The notes: generated from the sequence alone by a model not told the origin. 12,791 nt of DNA from Ruminococcaceae bacterium UBA1213 (GCA_002309275.1 DBXL01000224.1:1-12791); one strand, 5' to 3'. Shown: positions 1 through 7,358, numbered from the stretch's first letter. Numbers and translations: made by a program.

Positions 1-75
1 AGAATGAGGGAGAGCTTACTATACAAGCACAATATGGAATATGAAGATAAAAATAACGAAAACAGACCGCAGTAA
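1..75 (+). CDS. C-terminal end of an unidentified upstream gene (partial)
   Basis: Frame 1 is open from the window edge to a TAA at 73-75, giving 24 residues that begin RMRESLLYKHN and end NNENRPQ. It overlaps the start of the next gene by 35 bases, the kind of tight coupling seen in co-transcribed pairs. The tail is polar and charged with no membrane segment. If the next gene is a DUF3021 protein, the usual partner upstream would be a LytTR DNA-binding regulator, and a basic RMRES-type tail would suit one. That identity is inference from context only; the fragment is too short to assign. Confidence 0.4.
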   Translation, partial: RMRESLLYKHNMEYEDKNNENRPQ

Positions 76-442
76 ACCTGATGCTGCAAGTTTCGTTATT
101 GGAATAATCTATGTTCCGGAACAGAATATCAAATATTATCAGCTGTCAGGATCATTTATAATGGCAGCAGTGTGTGTGTTGACGACGTTCATAACGTACT
201 TCAAAAATGAACCGACTTTAAAACAGTATATTATCCGACATATCATTCAGTTTGCAATAATAGAAGCAGTAGTTTTGCTGATGATACAGCCGCCTGCCGA
301 TACGGATAAAATATTATTCCGTGTCATAATAGGTGCAGCAGTTTTTGTTGTATATGTTCTTGTCAAGCTGACAGTATGGCTGCAAAAATATCATCAGTCC
401 AAACAGCTCCAAAAATTCCAGTCTGAAGTTACAGACAATTAA
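41..442 (+). CDS. small integral membrane protein, DUF3021-like
   Basis: This is a 133-residue protein with a polar N-terminus (about residues 1-35) and three hydrophobic helices near residues 38-55, 66-85 and 92-115. It ends in a basic, glutamine-rich cytoplasmic tail. The order of helices, the TLKQYIIRHIIQF segment before the second helix and the length resemble DUF3021 membrane proteins, which often sit directly downstream of a LytTR-family regulator. The match is by eye, so the family call is tentative. No strong ribosome binding site precedes ATG 41 (only GGA close by), which fits translational coupling to the overlapping upstream gene. The gene ends just before a strong hairpin terminator. 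The function is unknown; sensing at the membrane or controlling the partner regulator is possible. Confidence 0.6.
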   Translation: MKIKITKTDRSKPDAASFVIGIIYVPEQNIKYYQLSGSFIMAAVCVLTTFITYFKNEPTLKQYIIRHIIQFAIIEAVVLLMIQPPADTDKILFRVIIGAAVFVVYVLVKLTVWLQKYHQSKQLQKFQSEVTDN

Positions 443-468
443 AAATAATCTGTTCCTGTAAAGTAGTA

Positions 469-517
469 TTCCCCACAAAAATTTGATGAATTCATCAAGT
501 CTTTGTGGGGAAATTTT
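469..517 (+). terminator. Rho-independent terminator between convergent genes
   Basis: An 11-bp outer stem (TTCCCCACAAA at 469-479 with TTTGTGGGGAA at 502-512) encloses a 3+3 internal loop and a second perfect inverted repeat (483-498). ATTTTAT follows on the plus strand. It ends the DUF3021-like gene and could also stop minus-strand transcripts from the GH3 gene, although that side has no T-tract. Confidence 0.75.
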
Positions 518-555
518 ATATGCCATTCTAATTTCCTAACTATCACCCGAATTTG

Positions 556-2268
556 TCAATGTACGGTATTTTTGATTTTTTCCGATTTGGCAACCATCTC
601 GGCAAATTGTTCTTTGCTCCTGATAACTCTGAGTGATTTAATCTGATTGACAGCGATTCCACTCTGTATTTTCTTTTCACGGATTTCCTTGTAAGTGCCT
701 TTTTTCATGACATAAACCATTGACGGTGCAATATCTCCGCATTCAGCCTGTAAATGTGTATAATCCACATTTACCTCTGCAAGAATACTATCAAACAGCT
801 GTGGAAGTTTCTCAGCCGACTCATCGGATATTTCATCTTCCGTTTCAATAAACAGAACAATCCTTCCGGGAATGTGGTCATTGTCGGCATAAAGGCTGTA
901 ATCATTGATGTTGGTATGGAGAGCCTTTTCAAGAAGACGAATTGTTTCTGTGGTATGTTCCATTGTCATATGTAATCCTGCAAGATTGATAACTTGTTCT
1001 TTTCGATAGGCAAAGCGTATCAGGGGGGATTTTCCTCTGAAACCTGTGACTGCTACAACATCTTTCAGACAGTAACGGTAAAGTCCTGCTTCATTGGTGA
1101 TGATAAGTTCATATTTTTTCCCTGCCTCAAGCTGATTCAAGAGAAGAGGATGCGCATTTTCGTCATTTTCGGGGAGAAATTCAAAAAAACCGCTGTCGGG
1201 AAGCATCATATAATCTTCTTCATTTGCATTGATTACAGTAGCAATCATTCCTTCGGATGCAGCATATATTACATAATGGAATGCAATGTCTTTTCCGGCA
1301 TAATATCTCATTTTCTGTGTAAATGGAGCGAATTCCCCCGCACCGATACCAATAATAAGAGCCATATTTTTCCAGATTTTAGGTATGATTCCCTCATTGC
1401 TGCCGTATGAAAATACTTTGCGGAGTTCTGCAGCACGCTTCGGATCAGGGGAAAGCTGTTTCTCCAATTTGCTTCTTATCTGTTTGGGCATAACAACAGA
1501 ACTGTTGATAACACCTTTTTCAATATCATCAATCAGTATTTCATGGTTTTCAATGATATAGGCAATCATATCAGTAAGTGCAGACATGAATACTGACATA
1601 AGGTATGTCAGGTCACCATCTTGGAGAGCATATCTTGCCTTGACATATTTCATATCAATTGGTTCAGTACAGCCCAATACTTCTGTTGGCAGGCAAGTGA
1701 TATACTTTGCAAATGCCAGAGCCCTGCCCATACCATAGCCTGAAACATATCCCGTCTTGATTCCGCTCGGTGTAGTTTCCCCTCCACTCTCAATAAGGTT
1801 CATGCCTCTTCCGTACCGAATAAAACGATTTTTCCTTTTTAGTTCGGTTTTCAGATTTGCCAATATGATTGAGCAGCTTCTGATATAGTGTGTATAGGAA
1901 CCTTTTACGGTAGGTATCATTTTCATGACCTTGATTGTTCCTGAGGTCTTTGAGAAGTAATCGACCTTGTTTCCGGTCAGAAGTCCTTGTTCACCTGTTT
2001 GGACCATTCTGTCCACATAGGGTTTGTAATCATCATAAGTGGATAACGGTACTTTATTTTGAAAGTCACTGACACTGTGTATGTCAGCAAATCCATATTT
2101 TTTGCCGTATTCGGTATTCTTGCTACATTTGAGTTGTTTCATCAGAAATTTTTCATTGTAAAAATCGGCTTTTTTACTCATTGAAATATATCTTTTTCTG
2201 TTGTGATTTCCGTAAGCAGCCAAGCAATTCAGAATAAGAAAATTCATTGCTTTTCCAAAAAAATTCAA
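556..2268 (-). CDS. GH3-family (auxin-responsive GH3-like) acyl-adenylating enzyme
   Basis: This 570-residue protein matches the whole length of the GH3 branch of the ANL adenylating superfamily, whose members activate a carboxylate with ATP and transfer it, typically to an amino acid. Visible landmarks are the N-terminal YGKKYGFADIHSVSDFQNKVP segment, a phosphate-loop motif KTSGTIKVMK near residue 107, YAASEG at 335-340, YRYCLKDVVAVTGF at 398-411, and a C-terminal QIKSLRV lysine region. Two positions that are normally glycine are lysine: the phosphate loop (usually TSGTTG) and LGD in the third motif (here LKD). The start used is TTG, with AGAAGG seven bases upstream; an ATG at 2247 behind GGAAAA is an alternative, giving 563 residues. 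No signal peptide is evident, so it is probably cytoplasmic. It is transcribed alone, and its substrate cannot be told from the sequence. Confidence 0.85.
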   Translation of the reverse strand: MNFFGKAMNFLILNCLAAYGNHNRKRYISMSKKADFYNEKFLMKQLKCSKNTEYGKKYGFADIHSVSDFQNKVPLSTYDDYKPYVDRMVQTGEQGLLTGNKVDYFSKTSGTIKVMKMIPTVKGSYTHYIRSCSIILANLKTELKRKNRFIRYGRGMNLIESGGETTPSGIKTGYVSGYGMGRALAFAKYITCLPTEVLGCTEPIDMKYVKARYALQDGDLTYLMSVFMSALTDMIAYIIENHEILIDDIEKGVINSSVVMPKQIRSKLEKQLSPDPKRAAELRKVFSYGSNEGIIPKIWKNMALIIGIGAGEFAPFTQKMRYYAGKDIAFHYVIYAASEGMIATVINANEEDYMMLPDSGFFEFLPENDENAHPLLLNQLEAGKKYELIITNEAGLYRYCLKDVVAVTGFRGKSPLIRFAYRKEQVINLAGLHMTMEHTTETIRLLEKALHTNINDYSLYADNDHIPGRIVLFIETEDEISDESAEKLPQLFDSILAEVNVDYTHLQAECGDIAPSMVYVMKKGTYKEIREKKIQSGIAVNQIKSLRVIRSKEQFAEMVAKSEKIKNTVH

Positions 2269-2342
2269 TTCAAGTCCTTCTTTCAGTTAATTATATGGAC
2301 CAATCCATTTGCTTTTATTTACTAATGTTACTCAGGATATTT

Positions 2343-2372
2343 ATAATATTTTGTACATGGGTATAGTGACAA
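2343..2372 (-). promoter_or_regulatory. candidate promoter for the GH3-family gene
   Basis: On the minus strand TTGTCA (2372-2367) and TATTAT (2348-2343) are separated by 18 bases. Transcription would start near 2336, about 65 bases before the TTG start. The region is very AT-rich, so a chance match is possible. Confidence 0.4.
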
Positions 2373-2431
2373 TTTATTTGATTGATTTTTTGAGATTTTA
2401 AAAAAATATCGTTAATATCACAAAACGGTTG

Positions 2432-2602
2432 CTAAATCAAAAGTTTATTCCACTTATTCAGGCAAGTGGTGGATTGTTTTTTGTCATGATAAAAGTTCCA
2501 CATTTTGTCCATTTCCGCAGAGTCTTCTATATAAACATCTGTATCTGTCAATTTTTCGTATCTTACTACTTTATCACTTTTGCAATATGGGCATAATACT
2601 TT
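2432..2602 (-). pseudogene. small CPYC-motif reading frame lacking a start codon (possible remnant)
   Basis: Between a TAA (2605-2603) and a TAG (2434-2432) lie 56 open codons beginning KVLCPYCKSDKVVRYEKL and ending NKWNKLLI. The CPYC pair followed by charged, mixed residues looks like the first knuckle of a zinc-ribbon protein, and the composition is protein-like. There is no ATG, GTG or ribosome binding site at the N-terminal end. The only nearby ATG (2597-2595) is in another frame and runs into a stop after six codons. A loss of two bases (ATGTGC to ATGC) would explain how a start Met-Cys-Pro-Tyr-Cys was broken, but this is speculation. A strong promoter lies immediately upstream. It could instead be part of a long GH3 leader transcript that is not translated. 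Confidence 0.35.
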
Positions 2603-2605
2603 TTA

Positions 2606-2634
2606 ATTATAACACAAATGTTTTGTTTTATCAA
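2606..2634 (-). promoter_or_regulatory. strong candidate promoter with extended -10 box
   Basis: On the minus strand TTGATA (2634-2629), a 17-base spacer and TATAAT (2611-2606) match the vegetative consensus closely, and TGT directly before the -10 makes it an extended -10 promoter. Transcription should start near 2599. That is right at the start of the CPYC-motif frame and about 330 bases before the GH3 gene, which it may also serve. Confidence 0.6.
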
Positions 2635-2748
2635 CCTTTTTTTGCGACACTATCCAACAGCATTTTTAAAGCGTTGCATAACATTTCTTTGTTCGCAATG
2701 CTTCAGGATTTCCATAATATCTGTACTGTTATCATGGATAATTGTATC

Positions 2749-3879
2749 TCACATTGTCCTGACACCATCGGTAACAGAAACAGAATATGTTAACGGTTCT
2801 ATTCCAAACTTTTCTTTATAAATCAATTTGATTAATTTAATAAAATCTTTTACGGCACCTGATTCCATAAGATTTACAGTACAACCGCCAAACCCCCCTC
2901 CTGTCATTCTGGCACCATAGACTCCCTTTATTGACCATGCCGTTTCAGCAAGCAAGTTTAATTCATCACATGATACTTCATATTGATCTCTGAGTGAAAT
3001 GTGAGATTCATTCATCAAAAGACCAAAATGTCTGTAATCATGTCGTTTGAGTGCATTAACTGCCTCTATTACTCTGTGATTTTCATACACTGCATGGCGT
3101 GCTCTCATGCAGGACAGTTTATCTGTTATGAAGTGTTTTTTCTTCTCGAACTCCTCTGTATCAAGAGAACAAATCTCAGACACATTCATATTTTTAGCTG
3201 CCAATTCACATTCACATCTGCGTTGATTGTATGCAGACGAGGCAAGAGAATGTTTCACTCCGCTGTTAACAATCACAATGGCAATAGAGGCATCTTTAAG
3301 AGGAATATATTCATAGTGTAATGTACCGGAATTTAAAAAAAGAGCGTTTTTTTCTTTTCCCATTGCAATAGCAAATTGATCCATAATACCACAATTAACA
3401 CCCATAAAGCGATTTTCGGCAAACTGGCTTATAATGGCAAGTTCCTGCTTGGAAATATAATGAAAAAAAAGTTCTTTCACAACGGCGGCAGTTACTACTT
3501 CAAGGGCAGCAGATGAAGAAATTCCTGCTCCCTCCGGCAGATTACTGCGAAAGAGAAAGTCACAGCCTCTTTCTAATTCATATCCAAAAGCTTTAAATGC
3601 CATTATCACGCTGACAGGATAATCTGCCCAATTATTCTGAAATTCCAAATGGTCAAGGTCATATTTCTTTATTGGTTCTGTGGAATAATTTGTTGAGTAA
3701 AACTGTAGCCTGCGGTCATTTCTACTTCTCGCCATGCAATAAATTCCCCTATTAATAGCACATGGAAGAACATACCCTCCATTATAATCAGTATGTTCCC
3801 CGATAAGATTTACTCTGCCGGGTGCAAAGCAGCACACATCAGGAAATGTGTAAAAAATTTTTTCAAAAAGCGATGACAT
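2749..3879 (-). CDS. galK: galactokinase
   Basis: Galactokinase phosphorylates alpha-D-galactose with ATP to galactose 1-phosphate, the first committed step of the Leloir pathway, in the cytoplasm. The 376 residues carry all three GHMP-kinase signatures: GRVNLIGEHTDYNGG at 21-35 (sugar binding), the ATP loop LPEGAGISSSAALE at 114-127, and MTGGGFGGCTV at 325-335. The catalytic aspartate sits in GIMDQF at about 167. The length is usual for bacterial GalK (about 380-390). The start chosen is the ATG at 3879-3877, because GGAGGAG lies 6-8 bases upstream; the frame could extend five codons to a TTG, but that would place the ribosome binding site inside the gene. No galT, galE or transporter is adjacent, so it appears to be an orphan gene. 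It has its own promoter. Confidence 0.95.
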   Translation of the reverse strand: MSSLFEKIFYTFPDVCCFAPGRVNLIGEHTDYNGGYVLPCAINRGIYCMARSRNDRRLQFYSTNYSTEPIKKYDLDHLEFQNNWADYPVSVIMAFKAFGYELERGCDFLFRSNLPEGAGISSSAALEVVTAAVVKELFFHYISKQELAIISQFAENRFMGVNCGIMDQFAIAMGKEKNALFLNSGTLHYEYIPLKDASIAIVIVNSGVKHSLASSAYNQRRCECELAAKNMNVSEICSLDTEEFEKKKHFITDKLSCMRARHAVYENHRVIEAVNALKRHDYRHFGLLMNESHISLRDQYEVSCDELNLLAETAWSIKGVYGARMTGGGFGGCTVNLMESGAVKDFIKLIKLIYKEKFGIEPLTYSVSVTDGVRTM

Positions 3880-3923
3880 CCTATTCTCCTCCAAAGGTCA
3901 AAAGATGAAAATGACTTATTTTA

Positions 3924-3952
3924 ATTATAACTGAAAGTTCGTCTTAAAACAA
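3924..3952 (-). promoter_or_regulatory. galK promoter candidate
   Basis: On the minus strand TTGTTT (3952-3947), a 17-base spacer and a perfect TATAAT (3929-3924) place the transcript start near 3917. That gives a leader of about 38 bases with a GGAGGAG ribosome binding site. Confidence 0.55.
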
Positions 3953-4054
3953 GCCAAGTTTACAAAACTTTAGTGGATATATCTGAACTGATAGAAAAAG
4001 CATATTTTATTGATTGCTGAATCAGATTATAAACCTTATGGGGATTATATCAAT

Positions 4055-4327
4055 TTACGAATCTTCTCCGAACTCTTCAACAAATTTTTTGTATCTCTCA
4101 TTCGAAAGGTTATCATACAGCATTTTTGCCATCTGCCAGCCCCTTGTCAGCAGCACTTTTATCAGCCCAAAACATTCATGGTCGTAGGAATAAGTCAAAT
4201 CGTTTTTTCATAACGGCGAATCTGTGTACAGTAAAATAATACCTCTGACATATTCATTTACAAAAAATGCTAACATTGTTTTCTGTTTGGGATAATTATT
4301 CTGTTTGGGTAATACCAAAAATTTCAT
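4055..4327 (-). pseudogene. small minus-strand gene interrupted by an in-frame TGA
   Basis: From the ATG at 4327 the minus strand reads 39 protein-like codons (MKFLVLPKQNNYPKQKT, then an AFFVNEYVRGIILLYTDSPL segment). It meets TGA at 4210-4208, then continues in the same frame for 50 codons (KNDLTYSYDHECFG through RYKKFVEEFGEDS) to TAA at 4057-4055. Both halves have balanced, globular-protein composition, so one nonsense mutation in a gene of about 90 codons is the simplest reading. There is no ribosome binding site before the ATG and no evident promoter, because the upstream side is the start of the LRR gene. I do not recognise the family. Reading the TGA as a sense codon or selenocysteine is conceivable, but nothing supports it. 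Confidence 0.4.
4281..4309. repeat. 11-bp direct repeat upstream of the large LRR gene
   Basis: TTCTGTTTGGG occurs at 4281-4291 and again at 4299-4309, an 18-bp period, with similar AT-rich bases after each copy. It lies 73-101 bases before the LRR start codon, where an operator would be expected. It also encodes the repeated PKQ segments of the broken minus-strand gene, so it may be a relic of coding sequence. Confidence 0.5.
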
Positions 4328-4332
4328 ATCAT
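4305..4332 (+). promoter_or_regulatory. weak promoter candidate for the large LRR gene
   Basis: TTGGGT (4305-4310), a 16-base spacer and TATCAT (4327-4332) give a transcript start near 4339 and a leader of about 43 bases. The -10 box is good (5 of 6) but the -35 box is weak, so an activator or another start site is possible. Confidence 0.3.
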
Positions 4333-4381
4333 GTTAAAATTAGTAAAAATGAATCTGTTGGATAAACAGGAGGTTTTCAAA

Positions 4382-7240
4382 ATGAAAGTCAAAAAAAGCA
4401 GAATTTTGCGTAAGGTCTTGGCGGTATCGCTTGCGGCAGCTATGCTTGCGGGTACAGGTTCTACTGCGGTTGGTCAGTTTATCGGCACAAATGTTTCTGT
4501 AAGTGCATCTGAAACTTACGGTGATTTTGAATATGAAATCAATGCTGACAACACAGTCACTATAACAAATTATACAGGCAATGGCGGAAATGTTACCATT
4601 CCAAGCAAATTAAATGGCAAAAGTGTTTCGGCTATCGGTAATGATGCTTTTTACTATGCTGATAAGATGAAAGCAATAACCATTCCGAACAGCGTGAAAT
4701 CTATCGGCAGCAGTGCCTTTGAATATTGCAGAGGACTGACAAGCTTAACTATTCCCGATAGTGTACAGTATATCGGCAGCAATGCATTTGACTGCTGTTC
4801 CAATCTGACAAATGTAAATATTGGAAACGGTGTTATAATAATCGGCAGAGCTGCTTTTTATGAATGTGCATCTTTGACGAGTTTAACCATTCCCGACAGC
4901 GTGAAAACAATCAGCGACTATGCCTTTGAATACTGCTCAGGCTTGACAAGCATATCCATCGGAAGCGGTTTGCAGTCAATCAACCGCAGTGTATTTGAAG
5001 GGTGTGAAAGTCTGGAAAAAATAGATGTCAGCAAAAACAACACCGTATTTTCATCATATGGCGGTGTATTGTTAAACAAAGATAAAACAGAAGTAATGAT
5101 GTGTCCCTACGGAAAAAAAGGTACATATTCTATTCCCAAAACGGTTAAATCCATAGGTGAATATGCGTTCAAAGATTCTGAGTTGACGAGTATAACGATT
5201 CCCAACGGTGTGACATCTATCGGTTATGAGGCATTTTTCAGATGTTCAAACTTGACAAGCATAACGATTCCAAACAGTGTTACATCCATAGATGGCTGGG
5301 TATTTTCCGAATGCAAAGAATTACAAAGTGTAATCATGCCCGACAACATAACATCAATGAGTGATGGAATATTCAGTGAGTGCAACAGTTTGAAAAATGT
5401 AACAATACCCGCAAAAGTGACATCTATCGGTTATTGTACATTTTATCGCTGTTCAAACCTGACAAGCATAACCATTCCCGACAGCGTAACATCAATAGAC
5501 AGCCGAGCATTTGAAGACTGTGAAAAACTGGCAAATATCGTTATTCCCGACAGCGTGACAGAAATAAGCAAAGATGCATTTTATTCCACTGCCTGGTACG
5601 ACAGCCTGCCTGACGGAATAGTTTGTGCAGGCAAGGTTTTGTATCAATATAAAGGAACAATGCCTGAAAATACAAAAATAGTCATTCCCAACGGTGTGAA
5701 ATCCATAGCAGGATTGGCATTTTACAATTGTGAAGGTCTGACAGGAATCACTATTCCCAACAGCGTTACTTCCATCGGCAATATAGCATTTTATGGCTGT
5801 GAGAATCTGAAAAACATATCAATTCCCGACAGCGTTGGTTTTGTCGGAAGAAATGCTTTTGATAATACTGTATGGTACGATAATCAGCCTGACGGAATAG
5901 TATATACAGGCAAGGTTTTGTATAAATATAAAGGAACAATGCCTGCTAATACAAAAATAAGCATTCCAAGCGGTATTTTGTCAATAGGCGAAAGTGCATT
6001 TAACGGCTGTGGCGGATTAGCAAGCATTACTATACCTAATACCATGAAATCAATAGGTGACTGTGCATTTAATCAATGCGGTTTGACAAGTATCACTATA
6101 CCAAGCAGTGTTTCATCAATAGGCAGTAAAGTATTTGAGGAATGCAGTAAACTGACAAGTATAAATGTTAATGCAAATAATAAAGCATATTCTTCTGACA
6201 GCGGAATTCTGTTCGATAAAAATAAAACGGTATTGATGGTCTGCCCGCCCAAAAAACAGGGAACTTATGCCATTCCGAACAGTGTAAAAAAAATAAGTGA
6301 CTATGCCTTTTATGGAAGTGAACTGACAGCTGTAACTATACCAGACAGTGTTGTATCAATTGATATGTGCTGTTTCAGCAGAAGCTCTTTGGTAAGCATA
6401 ACGATACCCGGCAGCATAAAATCAATAAACAGTGGTGTATTTGAGGAAACTGCATATCTTCAAGAGGTAATACTTGAAGATGGTGTTGCTGAAATAAGGA
6501 ATTCTGCTTTCAGAAACTGCGACCATGATATAAATGTAGTCATACCCGAAAGTGTAACTTTAATAGATGAATGGGCATTTCCGGGCAGTAATGTTGTGAT
6601 ATACGGTAAAAAAGGCAGCTATGCGGAAGAATACGGAAAAGAATCTCATTCGTATGCCGATATATCTTTTGTAAGCGGATATAGTAATATTTCCCGTATT
6701 GACAATGATAATATCATAGTCGGTGACAGCGTGACAGTGAATGCAAACGCTGTATTTGGTGAGGGCGACTATACATATGCTGTACTTTATAAGAAAAAAT
6801 CCGACACAAAATGGACTGTAAAACAGAATTACAGTTCAAATGATGTGATAAGTGTAAAACCTGCAAAAGCTACTGACTATGATATATGTGTCAAAGTCAA
6901 AGACAGCAATGGAACAATAAAAAAGAAATTCTTTGAAGTAAAAGTCAATGACAAGCTGAAAAATACTTCCACGATTTCCGCAGCAACAATAAAAAAGGGT
7001 GAAACGGTCACCCTCAAAGGTTCTGCAACGGGCGGTATGAGCTACTATAACAGTTATGAATATGCTGTACTTTATAAGAAAAAATCTGAAACAAAATGGA
7101 CTGTGCGTCAGGGCTACTCATATAAAAATGAAATTATTGTTAGACCTTACACAAATACAGATTATGACATCTGCATTAAAGTCAAAGACTCAGAGGGCAA
7201 TATCGCAAAGAAATACTTTACAGTGAAAGTCACTAAATAA
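4382..7240 (+). CDS. large secreted BspA-like leucine-rich repeat protein
   Basis: A 952-residue exported protein. Residues 1-42 form a Sec signal peptide (basic MKVKKSRILRK, a hydrophobic core, a likely cleavage after SVSA). Residues of about 55-755 contain roughly two dozen 22-24 residue LRR_5/BspA-type units of the form TSITIPDSVTSIGxxAFxxC. Two units carry an island with NN..(Y/F)SS, a KDKT/KNKT stretch and a conserved CP and GTY. Two others carry a duplicated module with WYD, PDGIV and KGTMP. Residues of about 765-952 are two tandem beta-domains of about 90 residues (YAVLYKKKS, KWTV, TDYDICVKVKD), resembling triple-tyrosine-motif domains. No LPXTG, SLH or dockerin is visible, so anchoring is unknown. 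The start at 4382 is set by AGGAGG eight bases upstream; the frame extends 17 codons further without a site. Such proteins usually bind host or matrix proteins; the partner here is unknown. Confidence 0.9.
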   Translation: MKVKKSRILRKVLAVSLAAAMLAGTGSTAVGQFIGTNVSVSASETYGDFEYEINADNTVTITNYTGNGGNVTIPSKLNGKSVSAIGNDAFYYADKMKAITIPNSVKSIGSSAFEYCRGLTSLTIPDSVQYIGSNAFDCCSNLTNVNIGNGVIIIGRAAFYECASLTSLTIPDSVKTISDYAFEYCSGLTSISIGSGLQSINRSVFEGCESLEKIDVSKNNTVFSSYGGVLLNKDKTEVMMCPYGKKGTYSIPKTVKSIGEYAFKDSELTSITIPNGVTSIGYEAFFRCSNLTSITIPNSVTSIDGWVFSECKELQSVIMPDNITSMSDGIFSECNSLKNVTIPAKVTSIGYCTFYRCSNLTSITIPDSVTSIDSRAFEDCEKLANIVIPDSVTEISKDAFYSTAWYDSLPDGIVCAGKVLYQYKGTMPENTKIVIPNGVKSIAGLAFYNCEGLTGITIPNSVTSIGNIAFYGCENLKNISIPDSVGFVGRNAFDNTVWYDNQPDGIVYTGKVLYKYKGTMPANTKISIPSGILSIGESAFNGCGGLASITIPNTMKSIGDCAFNQCGLTSITIPSSVSSIGSKVFEECSKLTSINVNANNKAYSSDSGILFDKNKTVLMVCPPKKQGTYAIPNSVKKISDYAFYGSELTAVTIPDSVVSIDMCCFSRSSLVSITIPGSIKSINSGVFEETAYLQEVILEDGVAEIRNSAFRNCDHDINVVIPESVTLIDEWAFPGSNVVIYGKKGSYAEEYGKESHSYADISFVSGYSNISRIDNDNIIVGDSVTVNANAVFGEGDYTYAVLYKKKSDTKWTVKQNYSSNDVISVKPAKATDYDICVKVKDSNGTIKKKFFEVKVNDKLKNTSTISAATIKKGETVTLKGSATGGMSYYNSYEYAVLYKKKSETKWTVRQGYSYKNEIIVRPYTNTDYDICIKVKDSEGNIAKKYFTVKVTK

Positions 7241-7264
7241 CATAAATTCGATAAAAGTATAAAA

Positions 7265-7316
7265 AATAAATCATCAATGTGAGCGTTCCTGCACTCGCAT
7301 TGATGATTTATTCATA
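7265..7316 (+). terminator. terminator 1 at the LRR convergent junction
   Basis: A 19-bp stem (7265-7283 with 7294-7312, one G-U pair) closes a 10-base loop 25 bases after the large LRR gene. The flanks are A-rich on the left and moderately T-rich on the right, so it may work in both directions. Confidence 0.7.
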
Positions 7317-7358
7317 ATTTTAAACTATAAATCACCAGTTTCCAAGTTTTGAAAAAAT

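Larger units (their letters stand above)
2269..2748. other. 480-bp intergenic region between galK and the GH3 gene
   Basis: This AT-rich stretch contains no intact convincing gene. It holds two minus-strand promoter candidates (2343-2372 and 2606-2634) and a 56-codon minus-strand frame without a start codon (2432-2602). No clear Rho-independent terminator for galK was found: an imperfect inverted repeat at about 2671-2702 lacks a T-tract. The short plus-strand frames here have no ribosome binding sites or recognisable products. Confidence 0.6.
3880..4381. other. 500-bp region between galK and the first LRR gene
   Basis: This stretch separates two divergent genes. It holds the galK promoter (3924-3952), a broken minus-strand small gene (4055-4327), an 11-bp direct repeat (4281-4309) and a weak promoter candidate plus an AGGAGG site for the LRR gene on the plus strand. 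The plus-strand frame at 4010-4213 is only the antisense image of the broken gene. Confidence 0.6.

Noticed and set aside
994..1410. 138-codon plus-strand frame opposite the GH3-family gene, and similar long frames opposite galK, CotH and GHL10
   Set aside because: They are antisense shadows of well-supported genes with no recognisable domains or ribosome binding sites.
2319..2431. The CPYC frame stays open for about 37 codons beyond its TAG
   Set aside because: The sequence is very AT-rich (Ile, Asn and Lys codons), so an open frame of this length is expected by chance.
2451..2480. Plus-strand hairpin CCACTT/AAGTGG followed by GTTTTTTG
   Set aside because: The stem is only six weak pairs, no plus-strand gene precedes it, and it lies within the minus-strand CPYC frame.
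2653..2748. The galK frame continues after its TGA for about 32 protein-like codons (DTIIHDNSTDIMEILKHCEQ...)
   Set aside because: GalK ends naturally at TDGVRTM, the position equivalent to family C-termini. The extension has no ribosome binding site and is short, so readthrough or a separate gene is not supported.
4010..4213. Plus-strand 67-codon frame MIAESDYKPYGDY...
   Set aside because: It has no ribosome binding site and is the antisense of the better-supported broken minus-strand gene.
6609..6636. The terminator-like string AAAGGCAGCTATG inside the large LRR gene
   Set aside because: It encodes KGSYAE, matching a tail segment common in BspA-like proteins, so the resemblance to the terminator arm is probably coincidence.
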